Shown here piece after piece: positions 17,840 through 27,191 of a DNA stretch of 64,000 nucleotides. This DNA is from Paenibacillus sp. R14(2021) (GTDB lineage Bacteria; Bacillota; Bacilli; Paenibacillales; Paenibacillaceae). The notes below the pieces were generated by a model. It did not search any database. It worked only from the letters and a program-made list of their open reading frames with translations, and was not told the DNA's origin. Where the stretch lies: contig NZ_CP080269.1 in assembly GCF_019431355.1 (NCBI RefSeq), forward strand, positions 4,157,001 to 4,221,000. Reading direction: 5' to 3'. Numbering within the stretch: position 1 is the first letter of the stretch; the number at the start of each line of letters is the position of its first letter. The position numbers and the translations under genes are program-made.

Positions 17840-17875
17840 AAGAGGCCGCTTTCCGTTGACGGGAGGCGGCTTCTT
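17840..17875 (+). terminator. Terminator of the iron-uptake operon
   Basis: 10-bp stem with one G-T pair (17840-17849 with 17866-17875), ending in TTCTT. The remainder of the gap 17798-18122 shows no gene. Confidence 0.55.
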
Positions 17876-18122
17876 GGTGTTGTCGGCGATTGTATGCATG
17901 CAGTTTGTTTGTGCGTAGGCGGCCCGATGAACGGGTGTGGAGCCGCTGCACGTCCAGCCGGATAATTCGGCAGCAGCTCGAGGGAGATCGGAACCGCCCA
18001 TAGATACGGGTCCTTGTCGGTTCCTTCTGTAACGCCGGCGGCAGCGGCAAGGTATTCGCCTGATTGCTCTGGCCGTCTAGTGTATAATGGGACGAGGACG
18101 AACGAATCGGAAGGATGGAAGC

Positions 18123-19694
18123 ATGAGCGTAATTCGATTGGAGAACGTGACGAAGAAATACGAGGATGCGCTGATTTTCCGCGATATTTATTTTCGCGTG
18201 AACCAGGGGGAGCGCATCGGCCTGATCGGGCGCAACGGCGCCGGCAAGTCAACGGTATTCAGGCTGATTATGGGCAAGGAGGACCCGACTGCCGGCCGTG
18301 TGGAGATCGATCCGCAGGTAAAGATCGGCTACTTCTCGCAGTTCTCGGAGATGACCGGAAGCCTGTCCGTACAGCAGGAGCTGGAGGCCTGCTTCGAGCA
18401 GGTTGCGCTTATTGAGCGTGAGCTGCAGGAGGTCGGGGAGAAGCTGGGCACGGTCACCGATGACGGCGAGATGGAGCGTCTGCTGGACAGGCAGGCGGAG
18501 CTGTTCGAGCAAATGGATCATCTGGACGGCTGGAATGTATCCGTCGAGATCAACACCGTGCTGACGAAGCTCGGCTTTAACGATCGTTCGCGCAATCAGC
18601 CGGTCGACGAGCTGTCAGGGGGCTGGAGAAACCGTGCCGCGCTGGCGAAGATGCTGATCGAGCTGCCGGACGTCGTGCTGCTCGACGAGCCGACGAACTA
18701 TTTGGACATGGAAGGCATCGCATGGCTGGAGCAGTGGCTGTACCGGTTTAACGGCGCCATGATTCTCGTCTCGCATGACCGGCAGTTTATCGATAAGGTC
18801 GTCACGCGGACGATCGAGATCGAGAACTACCATTTTCAAGAATACGATGGCAATTATACGGATTACATCCGCAAGAAGAAGATGCGCAAGAAGGAGCTGG
18901 ACCGTCAGTTCGAGTGGGAGGAAGAGCTGCTCCTGATGGAAGCAGAGGCGATCGACAGCCGCGCAAGCCGCAAGTCTGCCAAGGACCGGCTGTCCCGCAA
19001 GCTGGCCGACAACAAGAAGCGGATCGAGCCGCATCCCGTCAATGTGCTGATTACGGATATTTACGAGCGGCTGCGGTTCCCGGACAAGCTGTGCGAGGTG
19101 AAGGGCATCGGGCAAGTCTACGAGGGCCGTCAGATCTTCCAGAACGTCAGCTTCGATATTCAGAAGGAAGACCGTCTCGTCATTGCCGGCCCGAACGGAA
19201 GCGGTAAATCGACGCTCATTAAGGCGCTGACCGGACAGGAGAAGCCCGAAGCGGGCGAGGTGATTTGGGAGAAGGGCGTCAGCTATGCCTATTTCAATCG
19301 GATGTGGGAGGAGCTCGATCCCAAGGATACCGTCAGCCACGCGGTGAATACATATGGGCTGGGGCTTGATGCGCCGCGTAAGAAAGTGAACAAATTCCTT
19401 GCCATGCTGCAGTTCTCCGAACTGGATTTAAGCAAGTTCATCGGCAATCTGTCCGGCGGACAGAAGGCTCGTGTCGCGCTGGCGAAGTGTCTGCTCTCGG
19501 GCGCGGCCGTGATTATACTTGACGAGCCGACCAACCATCTTGATCTAACGAGCATTCAGGTCATGGAGCAGGCGCTGATTCATTTTCCAGGGGCAGTCAT
19601 AACTGTCAGCCATGATCGGTTCTTCATCGATAAAATCGGGACGAAAATGCTGACCTTCGACCCGGAAACCGGCGTTAGCGAGCAGAGTTTGTAA
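18123..19694 (+). CDS. ABC-F family ATPase
   Basis: 523-aa soluble protein with two ABC domains and no membrane segment. Domain 1 has GRNGAGKST (36-44), LSGGWRNRAALAKML and LDEPTNYLDMEG; domain 2 has GPNGSGKST, LSGGQKARVALAKCLL and LDEPTNHLDLTS. The linker (about 240-320) is charged and helical (KKKMRKKELDRQFEWEEELL). ABC-F proteins bind the ribosomal E site, either as translation factors or as antibiotic-resistance proteins. The sequence alone does not tell which; no antibiotic-linked neighbour is present. ATG 18123 is preceded by GGAAGGATGGA. Confidence 0.9.
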   Translation: MSVIRLENVTKKYEDALIFRDIYFRVNQGERIGLIGRNGAGKSTVFRLIMGKEDPTAGRVEIDPQVKIGYFSQFSEMTGSLSVQQELEACFEQVALIERELQEVGEKLGTVTDDGEMERLLDRQAELFEQMDHLDGWNVSVEINTVLTKLGFNDRSRNQPVDELSGGWRNRAALAKMLIELPDVVLLDEPTNYLDMEGIAWLEQWLYRFNGAMILVSHDRQFIDKVVTRTIEIENYHFQEYDGNYTDYIRKKKMRKKELDRQFEWEEELLLMEAEAIDSRASRKSAKDRLSRKLADNKKRIEPHPVNVLITDIYERLRFPDKLCEVKGIGQVYEGRQIFQNVSFDIQKEDRLVIAGPNGSGKSTLIKALTGQEKPEAGEVIWEKGVSYAYFNRMWEELDPKDTVSHAVNTYGLGLDAPRKKVNKFLAMLQFSELDLSKFIGNLSGGQKARVALAKCLLSGAAVIILDEPTNHLDLTSIQVMEQALIHFPGAVITVSHDRFFIDKIGTKMLTFDPETGVSEQSL

Positions 19695-19774
19695 GTGTGG
19701 CAGCGTACGGTATAGTTAGATCAGGCATCCTATTCATGTTAAAATCAAAGATTATCTAGGAGGAATATGAACAT

Positions 19775-20122
19775 ATGTCTACTGCAAATTCGAATGAATT
19801 ACCGCCGAAAACATGCTCGATCGATCGTTTGGTAACGGTCAAGCCGGATGTTGAGAAAGTGCTTGCCGGCATCAAAACCGCTACCCGCCGGAACGGACGC
19901 TATGCGGATGTCGGCGAAATCATGGTGCTTCAAAATCAACGCTTCGTTGTGGAAAAGGTGTATGCACAGTCGCTGGGCGAATTGACCGACGAGCATGCTA
20001 AGCAAGAGGGCTATGAGACCGTAGAAGCGTATAAGCAGTCCATCCTATCCTATCATCCCGGCATGCCATGGCTTCCGCATATGCGTGTTTGGGTGCACGA
20101 ATTCCGTCCCGTTCAGGAGTAG
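19775..20122 (+). CDS. ASCH-domain protein
   Basis: 115-aa protein with the ASCH beta-barrel fold, related to PUA-type RNA-binding domains. The family motif lies at VEKVLAGIKTATRRNGRYADVGE, with the characteristic G-x-K-x-x-T-R pattern, followed by the usual central strands. Members are thought to bind nucleic acid or nucleotides; some are hydrolases. GGAGG lies upstream of ATG 19775. The next gene begins eight bases after the stop, so the two are probably co-transcribed. Confidence 0.85.
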   Translation: MSTANSNELPPKTCSIDRLVTVKPDVEKVLAGIKTATRRNGRYADVGEIMVLQNQRFVVEKVYAQSLGELTDEHAKQEGYETVEAYKQSILSYHPGMPWLPHMRVWVHEFRPVQE

Positions 20123-20129
20123 CCGGCTT

Positions 20130-20570
20130 TTGAATCCCTGGTACGCCTTGCTGCTCTATATCCATATTCTTAGCGCCATTATGTCTATAGGGCCTTTCTT
20201 TGTTCTCTTTCCAATCCTTAGGAAGCTTCGAGGCGCGGAAGCCTCGGAGCAGAATGCCTATTTGGCCGTGTTTCGCTCCGCGATTCGTTTGGCTAAGCAT
20301 GCCGGTCATGTTTTGGTCGGCTCGGGCGTGCTGCTCGTGCTCGTCGGCTCGTGGCCGTGGACAACCTCATGGATTGCGATGACGATCGTGCTGCTCGTAG
20401 GGTCACTCTTCTTCCTGGCACGCGCATTCTCGCCGAAAATCCGAAAATTCAACGATCCGGGGCAAGAAAAAACAGCCATTATTCGTTTACTTTATCGATC
20501 AGTATGGATTTATCTGGGGCTGCTGCTCTGCATGCTGGCCTTTATGGTTGTGAAGCCGGTGCTATGGTAG
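20130..20570 (+). CDS. DUF2269-like membrane protein
   Basis: 146-aa membrane protein with four predicted helices (about 5-26, 50-72, 78-98, 125-145). The first helix has YIHILSAIMSIGPFF with a conserved His, as in the DUF2269 family. I chose the TTG at 20130, with AGGAG in the end of the ASCH gene; longer in-frame reading would overlap that gene. Its function is unknown. Confidence 0.65.
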   Translation: MNPWYALLLYIHILSAIMSIGPFFVLFPILRKLRGAEASEQNAYLAVFRSAIRLAKHAGHVLVGSGVLLVLVGSWPWTTSWIAMTIVLLVGSLFFLARAFSPKIRKFNDPGQEKTAIIRLLYRSVWIYLGLLLCMLAFMVVKPVLW

Positions 20571-20922
20571 TGAAAATATAGCAGGTCACCGAATTCACTG
20601 TGCAGTCGAATGTTTTTCCGATCGCTGTTGTTTCCGGACTCCTTGAATACATAGGCAAGCTGGAGACCGCTCACAAAGGCGAACGCTGATGCTTCTTCAG
20701 AATTATGGCAGAATTGTTCCCCGATAACCATCTCGTCCGAGCATCCGCAGAGAAGCTGAACTAATGGCAGCCAATTAGGAAGGCCAATATCCCTCGCCGG
20801 AGGAGATGTTGACCTTTATTGGCTGAAGATGCGGCGTAATGAAATTCTACCAACGGTTGAATGGGCTTGTTCAACTGACTATTGATAGAGCGCAGCCTGC
20901 GGACATGCTATGCTGAACATAG
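20571..20922. other. Intergenic region without a supportable gene
   Basis: About 390 bp separate the membrane-protein and XRE genes. A weak hairpin pairs 20769-20775 (AGCCAAT) with 20818-20824. An open frame on the minus strand (20510-20731) has no ribosome binding site and overlaps the neighbouring gene. The strongest element is a palindrome at the right end, listed separately. Confidence 0.5.
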
Positions 20923-20936
20923 ACAGTGCGCACTGT
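20923..20936. promoter_or_regulatory. Palindromic operator candidate for the XRE regulator
   Basis: ACAGTGCGCACTGT is a perfect 14-bp palindrome ending 28 bases before the GTG start of the XRE gene. The placement suits an autoregulatory operator; direct evidence is lacking. Confidence 0.5.
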
Positions 20937-20964
20937 ACACTTATTCAGTTGGAGGCGTTCTACC

Positions 20965-21894
20965 GTGGATATGCGAAAGATCGGTGCTTACATCTCTAGT
21001 CTTCGAAAAGAAAAAGGAATGACGCAGGTGGAATTCGCGGAGCGGCTCAGCTTGAGCCATCAAGCTGTCTCCAAGTGGGAGCGCGGGGAGTCGCTGCCGG
21101 ATATCGGAATGCTCCCGGCCATCGGCCGCCTGCTCGCAACGTCGATTGATGATCTGCTGATGGGCGAGAAACGTGCCGTGCAGCAGGTGGCTGCAGCGGC
21201 CGAGGAGCCGCTTGCCGCGGATGCGGAGGCGCCCTTCTATACGGAACGGGAAGCAGCTTCCGAGGAGGCTGAACCTGCCGCAGACGAGACGGAAGATCCG
21301 GCGCTTGATGAGGATGCCGAAGAAGAAGATGAAAATGGTGCACGCTTGCATCCGAGCTTGCAATCGATCATGCAGCTGGCGCCATTCCTAAGCAGCGAGA
21401 CGATCGATGAGATGATTGCGCACGTCGAAGTCGGCCAATTAAGCATGGAGGCTTTGACCGGCTTAGCCCCCTTTATCAGCAGCGGCTCGCTGGATCGATT
21501 GATCGATAAGGCCATTCATGGCAAGATCGAAATGAAGCAGATTGTCAGTCTTGCTCCATTTCTAAAAGCAGAGCAAATTGACCGCCTTGTGCAGCAGGAC
21601 GTAAATCGTGATACGGACTGGAGTTTCATTCAAGCTTTAGCACCGTTCATCAGCGGGAATACGCTGAACCTGCTCGTCGATCGTACTGTTAACAGTGGAG
21701 TCGATCTCGATCAGGTCATGAGCTTAGCCCCGTTTCTTAACCGGGAGAGCATGGAGAAGCTCATGGACCACGTTGTCTCAGGCCATCTGGAATCCGGTAT
21801 GCTTGCAAGACTTGCGCCTTTCCTTCACAAGGAGGCGCTGGATAAGCTGGTTAAACGCCTGCTCAGCCAGACCACGGCATTCACGGAAGAATAG
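20965..21894 (+). CDS. XRE-family HTH protein with six LAPF repeats
   Basis: 309-aa protein. Residues 3-65 are a Cro/C1-type helix-turn-helix (GAYISSLRKEKGMTQVEFAE, LSHQAVSKWERGESLPD). An acidic Ala/Glu-rich linker (about 75-125) leads to six tandem repeats of 29 residues, each starting LAPF(L/I) and containing a (L/I)D(R/E/K)(L/M) core (about 133-300). The repeats look like a helical solenoid, probably for protein contact. GTG 20965 lies nine bases after GGAGG. The target is unknown; a 14-bp palindrome just upstream suggests autoregulation. Confidence 0.85.
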   Translation: MDMRKIGAYISSLRKEKGMTQVEFAERLSLSHQAVSKWERGESLPDIGMLPAIGRLLATSIDDLLMGEKRAVQQVAAAAEEPLAADAEAPFYTEREAASEEAEPAADETEDPALDEDAEEEDENGARLHPSLQSIMQLAPFLSSETIDEMIAHVEVGQLSMEALTGLAPFISSGSLDRLIDKAIHGKIEMKQIVSLAPFLKAEQIDRLVQQDVNRDTDWSFIQALAPFISGNTLNLLVDRTVNSGVDLDQVMSLAPFLNRESMEKLMDHVVSGHLESGMLARLAPFLHKEALDKLVKRLLSQTTAFTEE

Positions 21895-21934
21895 CTGTCG
21901 CCCCCAGCATGCAGCCCCTCTGTACAACAAACGC

Positions 21935-21976
21935 AAGGCTGTCCCGCTGCCATTACGGCAGGTGGACGGCCTTTTT
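21935..21976 (+). terminator. Terminator of the XRE-LAPF gene
   Basis: 17-bp imperfect stem (21935-21951 with 21957-21973) with a run of five T at 21972-21976. Confidence 0.7.
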
Positions 21977-22075
21977 GCGCTGCTCGGGGGCGGCGCAGCC
22001 GGACCTCAGGCCAGCAGTCAGAACGAGCGGCTCGTGCTACAATGGAAACATAATAGGAGAAACGGGGGCTGAAGG

Positions 22076-22741
22076 ATGAACTGGAGATACCTCGGTTATT
22101 TTGCGCTGGCGCTGCTCATCATTCATATTCCGTTTGTCGGACCGTTCTTCCGAATCGCCAACACGCTGATCCATGAATCCTCGCATGCTATCGTAGCTTT
22201 GCTGATGCGCGGGCAAGTGCTGAGGATCGAGCTGTTCGCGAATACGGAAGGCGTGACGTACACCGCTTCCGCCACTTACGCTGCCGCCTTGCTCACGAGT
22301 GCGGCCGGTTACGTCGGATCGTCTATCGCAGCATTAGGGCTGGCGGTATTATGCGCCAAAGGCAGACATGCGGTGTCACTGTGGCTGTTTGTCATCCTTG
22401 GTGCCGTGAATCTGATTCTATGGGTGCGCAATCCGTTCGGCATGGTTTGGCTGGCTGTCTTCATCGTTGTGCTGCTCTACGCCCTGCGGCGGAAGGGGAA
22501 GTGGACATCCGCCCTTTCCATCGGCTTGTTTGCCTTCGTGCTGGCCGAGTCAGTGTCGAGCAGCTTTGCGATTCTATGGCTGAGCCTGAATACGCCCGCG
22601 GGGGCTGGCGATGCGGCGAATTTGGCGCGGGAGACGCCGCTTCCAGCAGGCTTTTGGGGAATCATCTTCATGCTGCAGGCATGCATATTGGGCTTCATGA
22701 GCGCAAGAATCGTGCTTCGCAAGCGCGCGAATAACCGCTGA
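22076..22741 (+). CDS. M50-family membrane metallopeptidase
   Basis: 221-aa membrane protein with about six helices. The zinc-binding HExxH motif appears as HESSHA (residues 33-38) at the start of a helix, as in the M50 (site-2-protease-like) family, and NPFG near residue 120 may supply the third ligand region. It would cut substrates within the membrane. It sits 16 bp upstream of a gene of unknown function, with which it is probably co-transcribed. No regulated substrate such as an anti-sigma factor is adjacent. Confidence 0.8.
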   Translation: MNWRYLGYFALALLIIHIPFVGPFFRIANTLIHESSHAIVALLMRGQVLRIELFANTEGVTYTASATYAAALLTSAAGYVGSSIAALGLAVLCAKGRHAVSLWLFVILGAVNLILWVRNPFGMVWLAVFIVVLLYALRRKGKWTSALSIGLFAFVLAESVSSSFAILWLSLNTPAGAGDAANLARETPLPAGFWGIIFMLQACILGFMSARIVLRKRANNR

Positions 22742-22757
22742 TTGGAGGGGACAGGGG

Positions 22758-23378
22758 ATGCATCTATTTCGTATGAAAGCAACGCTGGACGGCGAGAGCC
22801 GCATGCCGGAATTTCTTGCGCACAACTATATCTGCTTCGGAAAGCCGGGGATCGGAAATTTGGAGCAGCGGAGCAGGTCAGAGCTTACCGCTCAATTGGC
22901 TGAAGCCCCTCTCGATGATCAAGAGCGCCGGCAGCAGTTGAAGGATTACTGCACCTTTGCCTACGAGATGCAGGACGGCGATTATGTCGTGGTGGATGAT
23001 GGGGCGTACGTTCATGTCGGCGATGTCGGCGACTATTACTATTTGGACTCGTTCGACAACGATGAGGATCGAAGCGGTCACCGGCGCGGCGTCACGTGGC
23101 TCCGAAGCTTGCAGCGGGAAGAGGTACATCCGGAGCTGGCTGCTTTTCTCGGTCAGGCAGGTGAGATCGGGATATTCGGGCATCCCCTTACTGATGGGGG
23201 GCTGGAGCACCTGCTGTCGAAGCCGGCTGCCGAGCCGGGGAGAGCGGGATTTATTGATGAAGCGACGATACAGGAAGCGCTTGGCATCCTGAGGGCGGCG
23301 ATGAGAAGCGAGGATGCAGAACGCAGAGAACGGGCCGCAATTGCGATTTTGCAGGCGGTTCACGCCAGGGGTCAATAA
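22758..23378 (+). CDS. Unassigned protein with a PUA/EVE-like barrel region
   Basis: 206-aa soluble protein. The middle (about 60-140: DYCTFAYEMQDGDYVVVDDG...VHVGDVGDYYYLDSF...RRGVTWLRSLQREEVHPEL) resembles the PUA/EVE-like barrel that precedes catalytic domains in modification-dependent restriction enzymes. The C-terminus (about 165-206) is helical and charged. No nuclease motif is visible. GGAGGGG lies upstream of ATG 22758. It follows the M50 gene by 16 bp. Function is unknown. Confidence 0.55.
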   Translation: MHLFRMKATLDGESRMPEFLAHNYICFGKPGIGNLEQRSRSELTAQLAEAPLDDQERRQQLKDYCTFAYEMQDGDYVVVDDGAYVHVGDVGDYYYLDSFDNDEDRSGHRRGVTWLRSLQREEVHPELAAFLGQAGEIGIFGHPLTDGGLEHLLSKPAAEPGRAGFIDEATIQEALGILRAAMRSEDAERRERAAIAILQAVHARGQ

Positions 23379-23513
23379 AGGGCCGGAAATGTTCTGGAGA
23401 AGATCTGATCCGGCAAATAATGCGACAAGGGCGTCCCGCGAACGGGGCGCCCTTTACTTGCCAGCCAATGCTATTGAAGTCAACATTATAGTTCTTGAGC
23501 AGTTATAAAAAAA

Positions 23514-23530
23514 CCGCTCCTTGGGAGCGG
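23514..23530 (-). terminator. Terminator of the oxidoreductase cluster
   Basis: 7-bp GC stem with 3-nt loop; on the minus strand it is followed by seven T bases, so it ends the leftward transcript that stops at 23550. Confidence 0.8.
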
Positions 23531-23549
23531 CTTAGTAATCGCGTATGGC

Positions 23550-24521
23550 TTAGCCTTGATAGAAATTCCGGTCCCAGCGGTGAGCCTTCAGCTTGGCCAG
23601 CTGCTCGGCCGGCAAGCCGCGGCCATCGCCGACCTTCATGTTGCGTTCTACGTTGCTGACGGTACGCATGCCGGGAATAACGGTGGAGACGGCAGGATGA
23701 CTGAGCACGTAGCGCAGTGCGGTTTCCGCCATGTCGTTGGCGGAGATGCCGAGATCGGAAGCGATGGTCTGCACGCGGTCGTAAACCTCTTGCTTTCTGC
23801 TGCCGCGGAAGTAATTATTGCGGAAATCGCTGTCGTCGAACGTCGTGTCCGGCGTAATGCGTCCCGTCAGTCCGCCTTCGTCGAGCGCAACGCGGACGAT
23901 GACGCCTACGTTATGCTTCTCGCAGGCTTGCAGCAGTGCATCCTCGGGGCTTTGGTCGAAAATGTTGTAGATGACCTGGACGGAATCCACGACACCGGTC
24001 TCGATCAGGCGGATCGCGTTGCTGGCTTGATGATCATTAATCGACACGCCGAAATAGCGGATCTTGCCCTGCTCCTTCAGCTTCTGCACGGCTTCCAGCC
24101 AATCGCCTTGACCGACCCACTCATCGGACCAAACGTGGAACTGCTGCACGTCGATCGTCTCGAGGCCAAGGTTGCGCAGGCTTTGCTCGGTGCTTGCGAT
24201 GACGTAATCGCCCGGAAACGCATCGTCTGCGGCAATGCCGGACGGAGCTGGCCATTTGCGGTTCTTCGGCGGGATTTTGGTCGCGACGTAAATGGGCTGC
24301 GTATGCGCACGGACGACTTCGCCGACGAGTCTTTCACTGTGTCCATCGCCGTAGGCAAGCGCTGTATCGATGAAATTAAGTCCCAGCTCGATGGCTCTGT
24401 TCAGCGCCCTTAGCGATTCGTCGTCGGATGCTCCGATCCAGCCGGATTTGCCGATGCCCCATGCGCCGTACCCGATTTCCGAAATGTTCAGGCCGGTTTT
24501 GCCCAGTTTTCTGTGATTCAT
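23550..24521 (-). CDS. Aldo/keto reductase
   Basis: 323-aa NADPH-dependent TIM-barrel oxidoreductase. The catalytic tetrad is visible as Asp and Tyr in [14 protein letters not shown], Lys in VATKIPP and His in [12 protein letters not shown] 24521 follows AAAGGAGG; the open frame runs a further 96 bases upstream without a better site. It is the last gene of a three-gene minus-strand cluster (AKR, SDR, AKR), which suggests a small sugar- or aldehyde-processing pathway. Confidence 0.9.
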   Translation of the reverse strand: MNHRKLGKTGLNISEIGYGAWGIGKSGWIGASDDESLRALNRAIELGLNFIDTALAYGDGHSERLVGEVVRAHTQPIYVATKIPPKNRKWPAPSGIAADDAFPGDYVIASTEQSLRNLGLETIDVQQFHVWSDEWVGQGDWLEAVQKLKEQGKIRYFGVSINDHQASNAIRLIETGVVDSVQVIYNIFDQSPEDALLQACEKHNVGVIVRVALDEGGLTGRITPDTTFDDSDFRNNYFRGSRKQEVYDRVQTIASDLGISANDMAETALRYVLSHPAVSTVIPGMRTVSNVERNMKVGDGRGLPAEQLAKLKAHRWDRNFYQG

Positions 24522-24595
24522 AAGGCTGCCTCCTTTATAGTCCTGCATTGGATTTTCGATTCTGTTTGTCCATTCGCTTGCTGCACCCCGTCTGC

Positions 24596-25441
24596 TTACT
24601 TGACGTAATCCCGCCATGCATGCTTCGGCTTCCAGCCGAGCAGTTCTTTCGCTCTCGCGTTGCTCAGCAGCGATTCGTGGCCGTTCAGCGGCTCGCGGAA
24701 ATCGCTCACCTCCGGGAAGCGCTCGGTGAGCAGCGCTCTGCTCGGGATGGCGCTGCTCGTATCGTCCGCCGCGAGATTAATCGCGACCGAGCCAAGTCCG
24801 TCGGTCTCGATCGCGAGGCGGCACGCTTCGGCGATATCCCGGGTATCGACATAGCTCCACAGGATGCGGTCGCGTGCAGCCGGATCATGGATGAATGATG
24901 GGAATGACGCGTAACGGTCCGGCGGAATGACGTTGCCGATCCGCAGCGAGACGACCTGCATGCCGGTGCGGCGGTGAAACATATCTGCCGTCTGCTCGTT
25001 GACGACCTTGGACAGGCCGTAGCTGTCCTGCGGGAGCTGCGGGTGATCCTCATCGACCGGCACATAGGACGGTCCGAACCGGTTCACCGCAAACACGATG
25101 CCGTAAGACGACTCGCTGGAGGCGATGACCGCCTTGCGAATGCCGAGTCCCGCGGCTGCTTCCAGAATGTTATAGGTGGACATGACGTTGTTCTCGAACG
25201 TGACCTCGCTTGTCCGGATATGCGCGGCTGGAATCGCCGCTAGATGTACAACGGCATCCGCGTCGGCTAGTGCGTTATAGACCTCGCCCAAATTCGTTAA
25301 ATCCGCCAGCAGCGTCGGACAGAGATGCTCCTGCGGGCGTACAGTGTCCACGTTCACGACCTCATAGTTCTGTTCAACGAAATGCTTAACGACCCATTGC
25401 CCAAGCATGCCGCTCCCGCCGGTTACGACGACTTTTGCCAC
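24596..25441 (-). CDS. NAD-dependent epimerase/dehydratase (extended SDR)
   Basis: 281-aa extended short-chain dehydrogenase. The N-terminal nucleotide motif is [14 protein letters not shown], the serine region is [11 protein letters not shown] and the catalytic pair is YGLSK (YxxxK). Such enzymes epimerise, dehydrate or oxidise NDP-sugars or uronates. The start is GTG 25441, eight bases after GAGGAGG. It lies between two aldo/keto reductase genes (42 bp and 74 bp apart) in one probable operon. Confidence 0.9.
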   Translation of the reverse strand: MAKVVVTGGSGMLGQWVVKHFVEQNYEVVNVDTVRPQEHLCPTLLADLTNLGEVYNALADADAVVHLAAIPAAHIRTSEVTFENNVMSTYNILEAAAGLGIRKAVIASSESSYGIVFAVNRFGPSYVPVDEDHPQLPQDSYGLSKVVNEQTADMFHRRTGMQVVSLRIGNVIPPDRYASFPSFIHDPAARDRILWSYVDTRDIAEACRLAIETDGLGSVAINLAADDTSSAIPSRALLTERFPEVSDFREPLNGHESLLSNARAKELLGWKPKHAWRDYVK

Positions 25442-25483
25442 ATTGTCTTCCTCCTCGTATATTGCGTTTATTGACCTGCCCTA

Positions 25484-26431
25484 TTAGTTCGCGTCAGCTA
25501 GAATGCCTTCGATCTGCTCTAGAACGTCAGCAGACAGCGTGATGCCGGATGCCGCGGCGTTCTCCGTTACTTGCTCCGGACGGCTCGCGCCGACGAGCGC
25601 GCTTGCCACGTTCGGCTGACGCAAGATCCAAGCTAGTGCCAGCTGGCCGACCGTAATTTGAAGTTCGGAGGCAATGGCGCCAAGCTTCTTCACCTTCGCG
25701 ATTTTCTCTTCGCTGATGCCTTTGCGCATCCACTCGAGTTTGGCCGCGCGGCTGTTCTCCGGGATCTCGTCCGCAGCGTTATATTTGCCAGTCAGCAATC
25801 CTTGGGCAAGCGGAGAGAATACGACTTGTCCAATGCCGCTGCGTTCGCTGAGCGGAATGATTTCTTTCTCGATATAACGTTCAAATAAATTGTAAATCGG
25901 CTGGTTGACGACGATGCGATCGAGCAAATAGCGGTCGGCCGTTGCCAAGGCTTCTACGATATTCGTTGCCGTCCATTCGCTGATGCCGACATAAAGCGCC
26001 TTGCCTTGCCGAATGAGATCGTCGATGGCGCGCAGCGTCTCTTGTACGGGTGTTTCGGGGTCATAACGGTGACAATATAGGATGTCCACATAGTCCAAAC
26101 CAAGTCGTTTGAGGCTGGCATCGGCCTGCTCCATGATATGTTTGCGCGAGAGGCCGCGGTCGTTCGGACCGTCTCCCATCTGCCCGAACACTTTCGTTGC
26201 CAGCACGTAGGAGTCGCGCGGATAGGCGCGCAGCGTATTGCCGACGACGATCTCAGCTTCGCCGCGTTCGTATACATTGGCTGTATCGAAGAAATTAATA
26301 CCCAGATCATAAGCGGTTTCAATCGACTTCACCGCGTTTTCCTTCTCGACGTAACCGCCGTACGTCAGCCAGCTGCCGAGGCTGATTTCGCTAACCTTCA
26401 GACCGCTTCCGCCCAATCTCCGATAATTCAT
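25484..26431 (-). CDS. Aldo/keto reductase (Kv-beta type)
   Basis: 315-aa aldo/keto reductase of the group related to potassium-channel beta subunits. It starts MNYRRLGGSGLKVSEISLGSW; the tetrad is Asp and Tyr in FFDTANVYERGEAE, Lys in LATKVFG and His in LYCHRYD. The C-terminal cofactor loop (ALVGASRPEQVTENA) is also present. It is the first gene of the three-gene cluster. Whether the two reductases act on successive substrates is unknown. Confidence 0.92.
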   Translation of the reverse strand: MNYRRLGGSGLKVSEISLGSWLTYGGYVEKENAVKSIETAYDLGINFFDTANVYERGEAEIVVGNTLRAYPRDSYVLATKVFGQMGDGPNDRGLSRKHIMEQADASLKRLGLDYVDILYCHRYDPETPVQETLRAIDDLIRQGKALYVGISEWTATNIVEALATADRYLLDRIVVNQPIYNLFERYIEKEIIPLSERSGIGQVVFSPLAQGLLTGKYNAADEIPENSRAAKLEWMRKGISEEKIAKVKKLGAIASELQITVGQLALAWILRQPNVASALVGASRPEQVTENAAASGITLSADVLEQIEGILADAN

Positions 26432-26640
26432 CGCACATGCCTCATTTCATTCGATTGTAAGCCCATTCAAAGCCCCTATTAAGTATAAGAGTTCTGCCGC
26501 GCGGCCGAAAGTAGTGAATATATGTGCAATTAATGAGACGAGGTATATCTGCTATACTTTAATTACCAGCAAGTGAGAGCAGATGAGCAGCATATCGAAG
26601 GGCGAAATAAGAGTATAGCGCTAAGGCGGGAGGACGTACC

Positions 26641-27036
26641 ATGAACAACGACAAGCCGGTTTCGGGTGAGACACGCATTTCCCCTTGGCTTTCCGTGCGC
26701 TGCGCGGCGGAGGCAGCCGAGTTCTACAAATCGGCTTTCCAAGCGGTTCAAACTTACGCGCTCGATGACGATGAAGGCAACTTGATGATCGCGCAATTCT
26801 CCGTTGCCGGCGCGGATTTCTGGGTTCAGCAAGATCCGGAAACAAGCCCGGACGCCTCGGGCCTTGGCTCGGTCCGCATGATTTTGACCGTGGCGGATCC
26901 GGATACGGTGTTCCGGCAGGCGATCAGTGCCGGGGCAGCCGAAATCTACCCCGTAGGCGAAGGCCACGGCTGGCGGATCGGGCGCATTGTCGATCCGTCG
27001 GGGCATCATTGGGAGATCGGCAGACGGTTGACGTAG
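26641..27036 (+). CDS. VOC-family protein (PhnB/YdhR-like)
   Basis: 131-aa vicinal-oxygen-chelate fold protein with two beta-alpha-beta-beta-beta units. Marks are LSVRCAAEAAEFYKSAFQA and the end RIVDPSGHHWEIGRR. The PhnB-like subgroup has no firm catalytic role; some bind drugs or act as isomerases. GGGAGG lies upstream. The 3' end of this gene together with its terminator has a second, diverged copy at 31840-31950. Confidence 0.85.
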   Translation: MNNDKPVSGETRISPWLSVRCAAEAAEFYKSAFQAVQTYALDDDEGNLMIAQFSVAGADFWVQQDPETSPDASGLGSVRMILTVADPDTVFRQAISAGAAEIYPVGEGHGWRIGRIVDPSGHHWEIGRRLT

Positions 27037-27110
27037 CACGATCATTCGACGCGCAAGAAAGCCGGGACCTCATGGAAGGCAGCCCGGCTTTCTTGCGTTT
27101 TCGGGTCAAC
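27007..27110 (+). repeat. Direct repeat copy 1: VOC gene tail plus terminator
   Basis: The last 30 bases of the VOC gene and the following hairpin are repeated at 31840-31950 in the same orientation. Three blocks match with scattered substitutions; copy 2 has a slightly longer middle. Confidence 0.85.
27052..27101 (+). terminator. Terminator of the first VOC gene
   Basis: Perfect 15-bp stem (27052-27066 with 27083-27097) followed by four T bases. Confidence 0.85.
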
Positions 27111-27191
27111 TTGGCGAAGATCCACGCATGTCCTTCGTTATCCGTGACGGTGTTTAAAAGGAAAACGAACGTCTGCGCAGAATGAACAAGA

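Noticed and set aside
20510-20731. Minus-strand open frame of 73 codons in the gap before the XRE gene
   Set aside because: No ribosome site, and it overlaps the end of the plus-strand membrane-protein gene. A real small gene cannot be fully excluded, but support is lacking.
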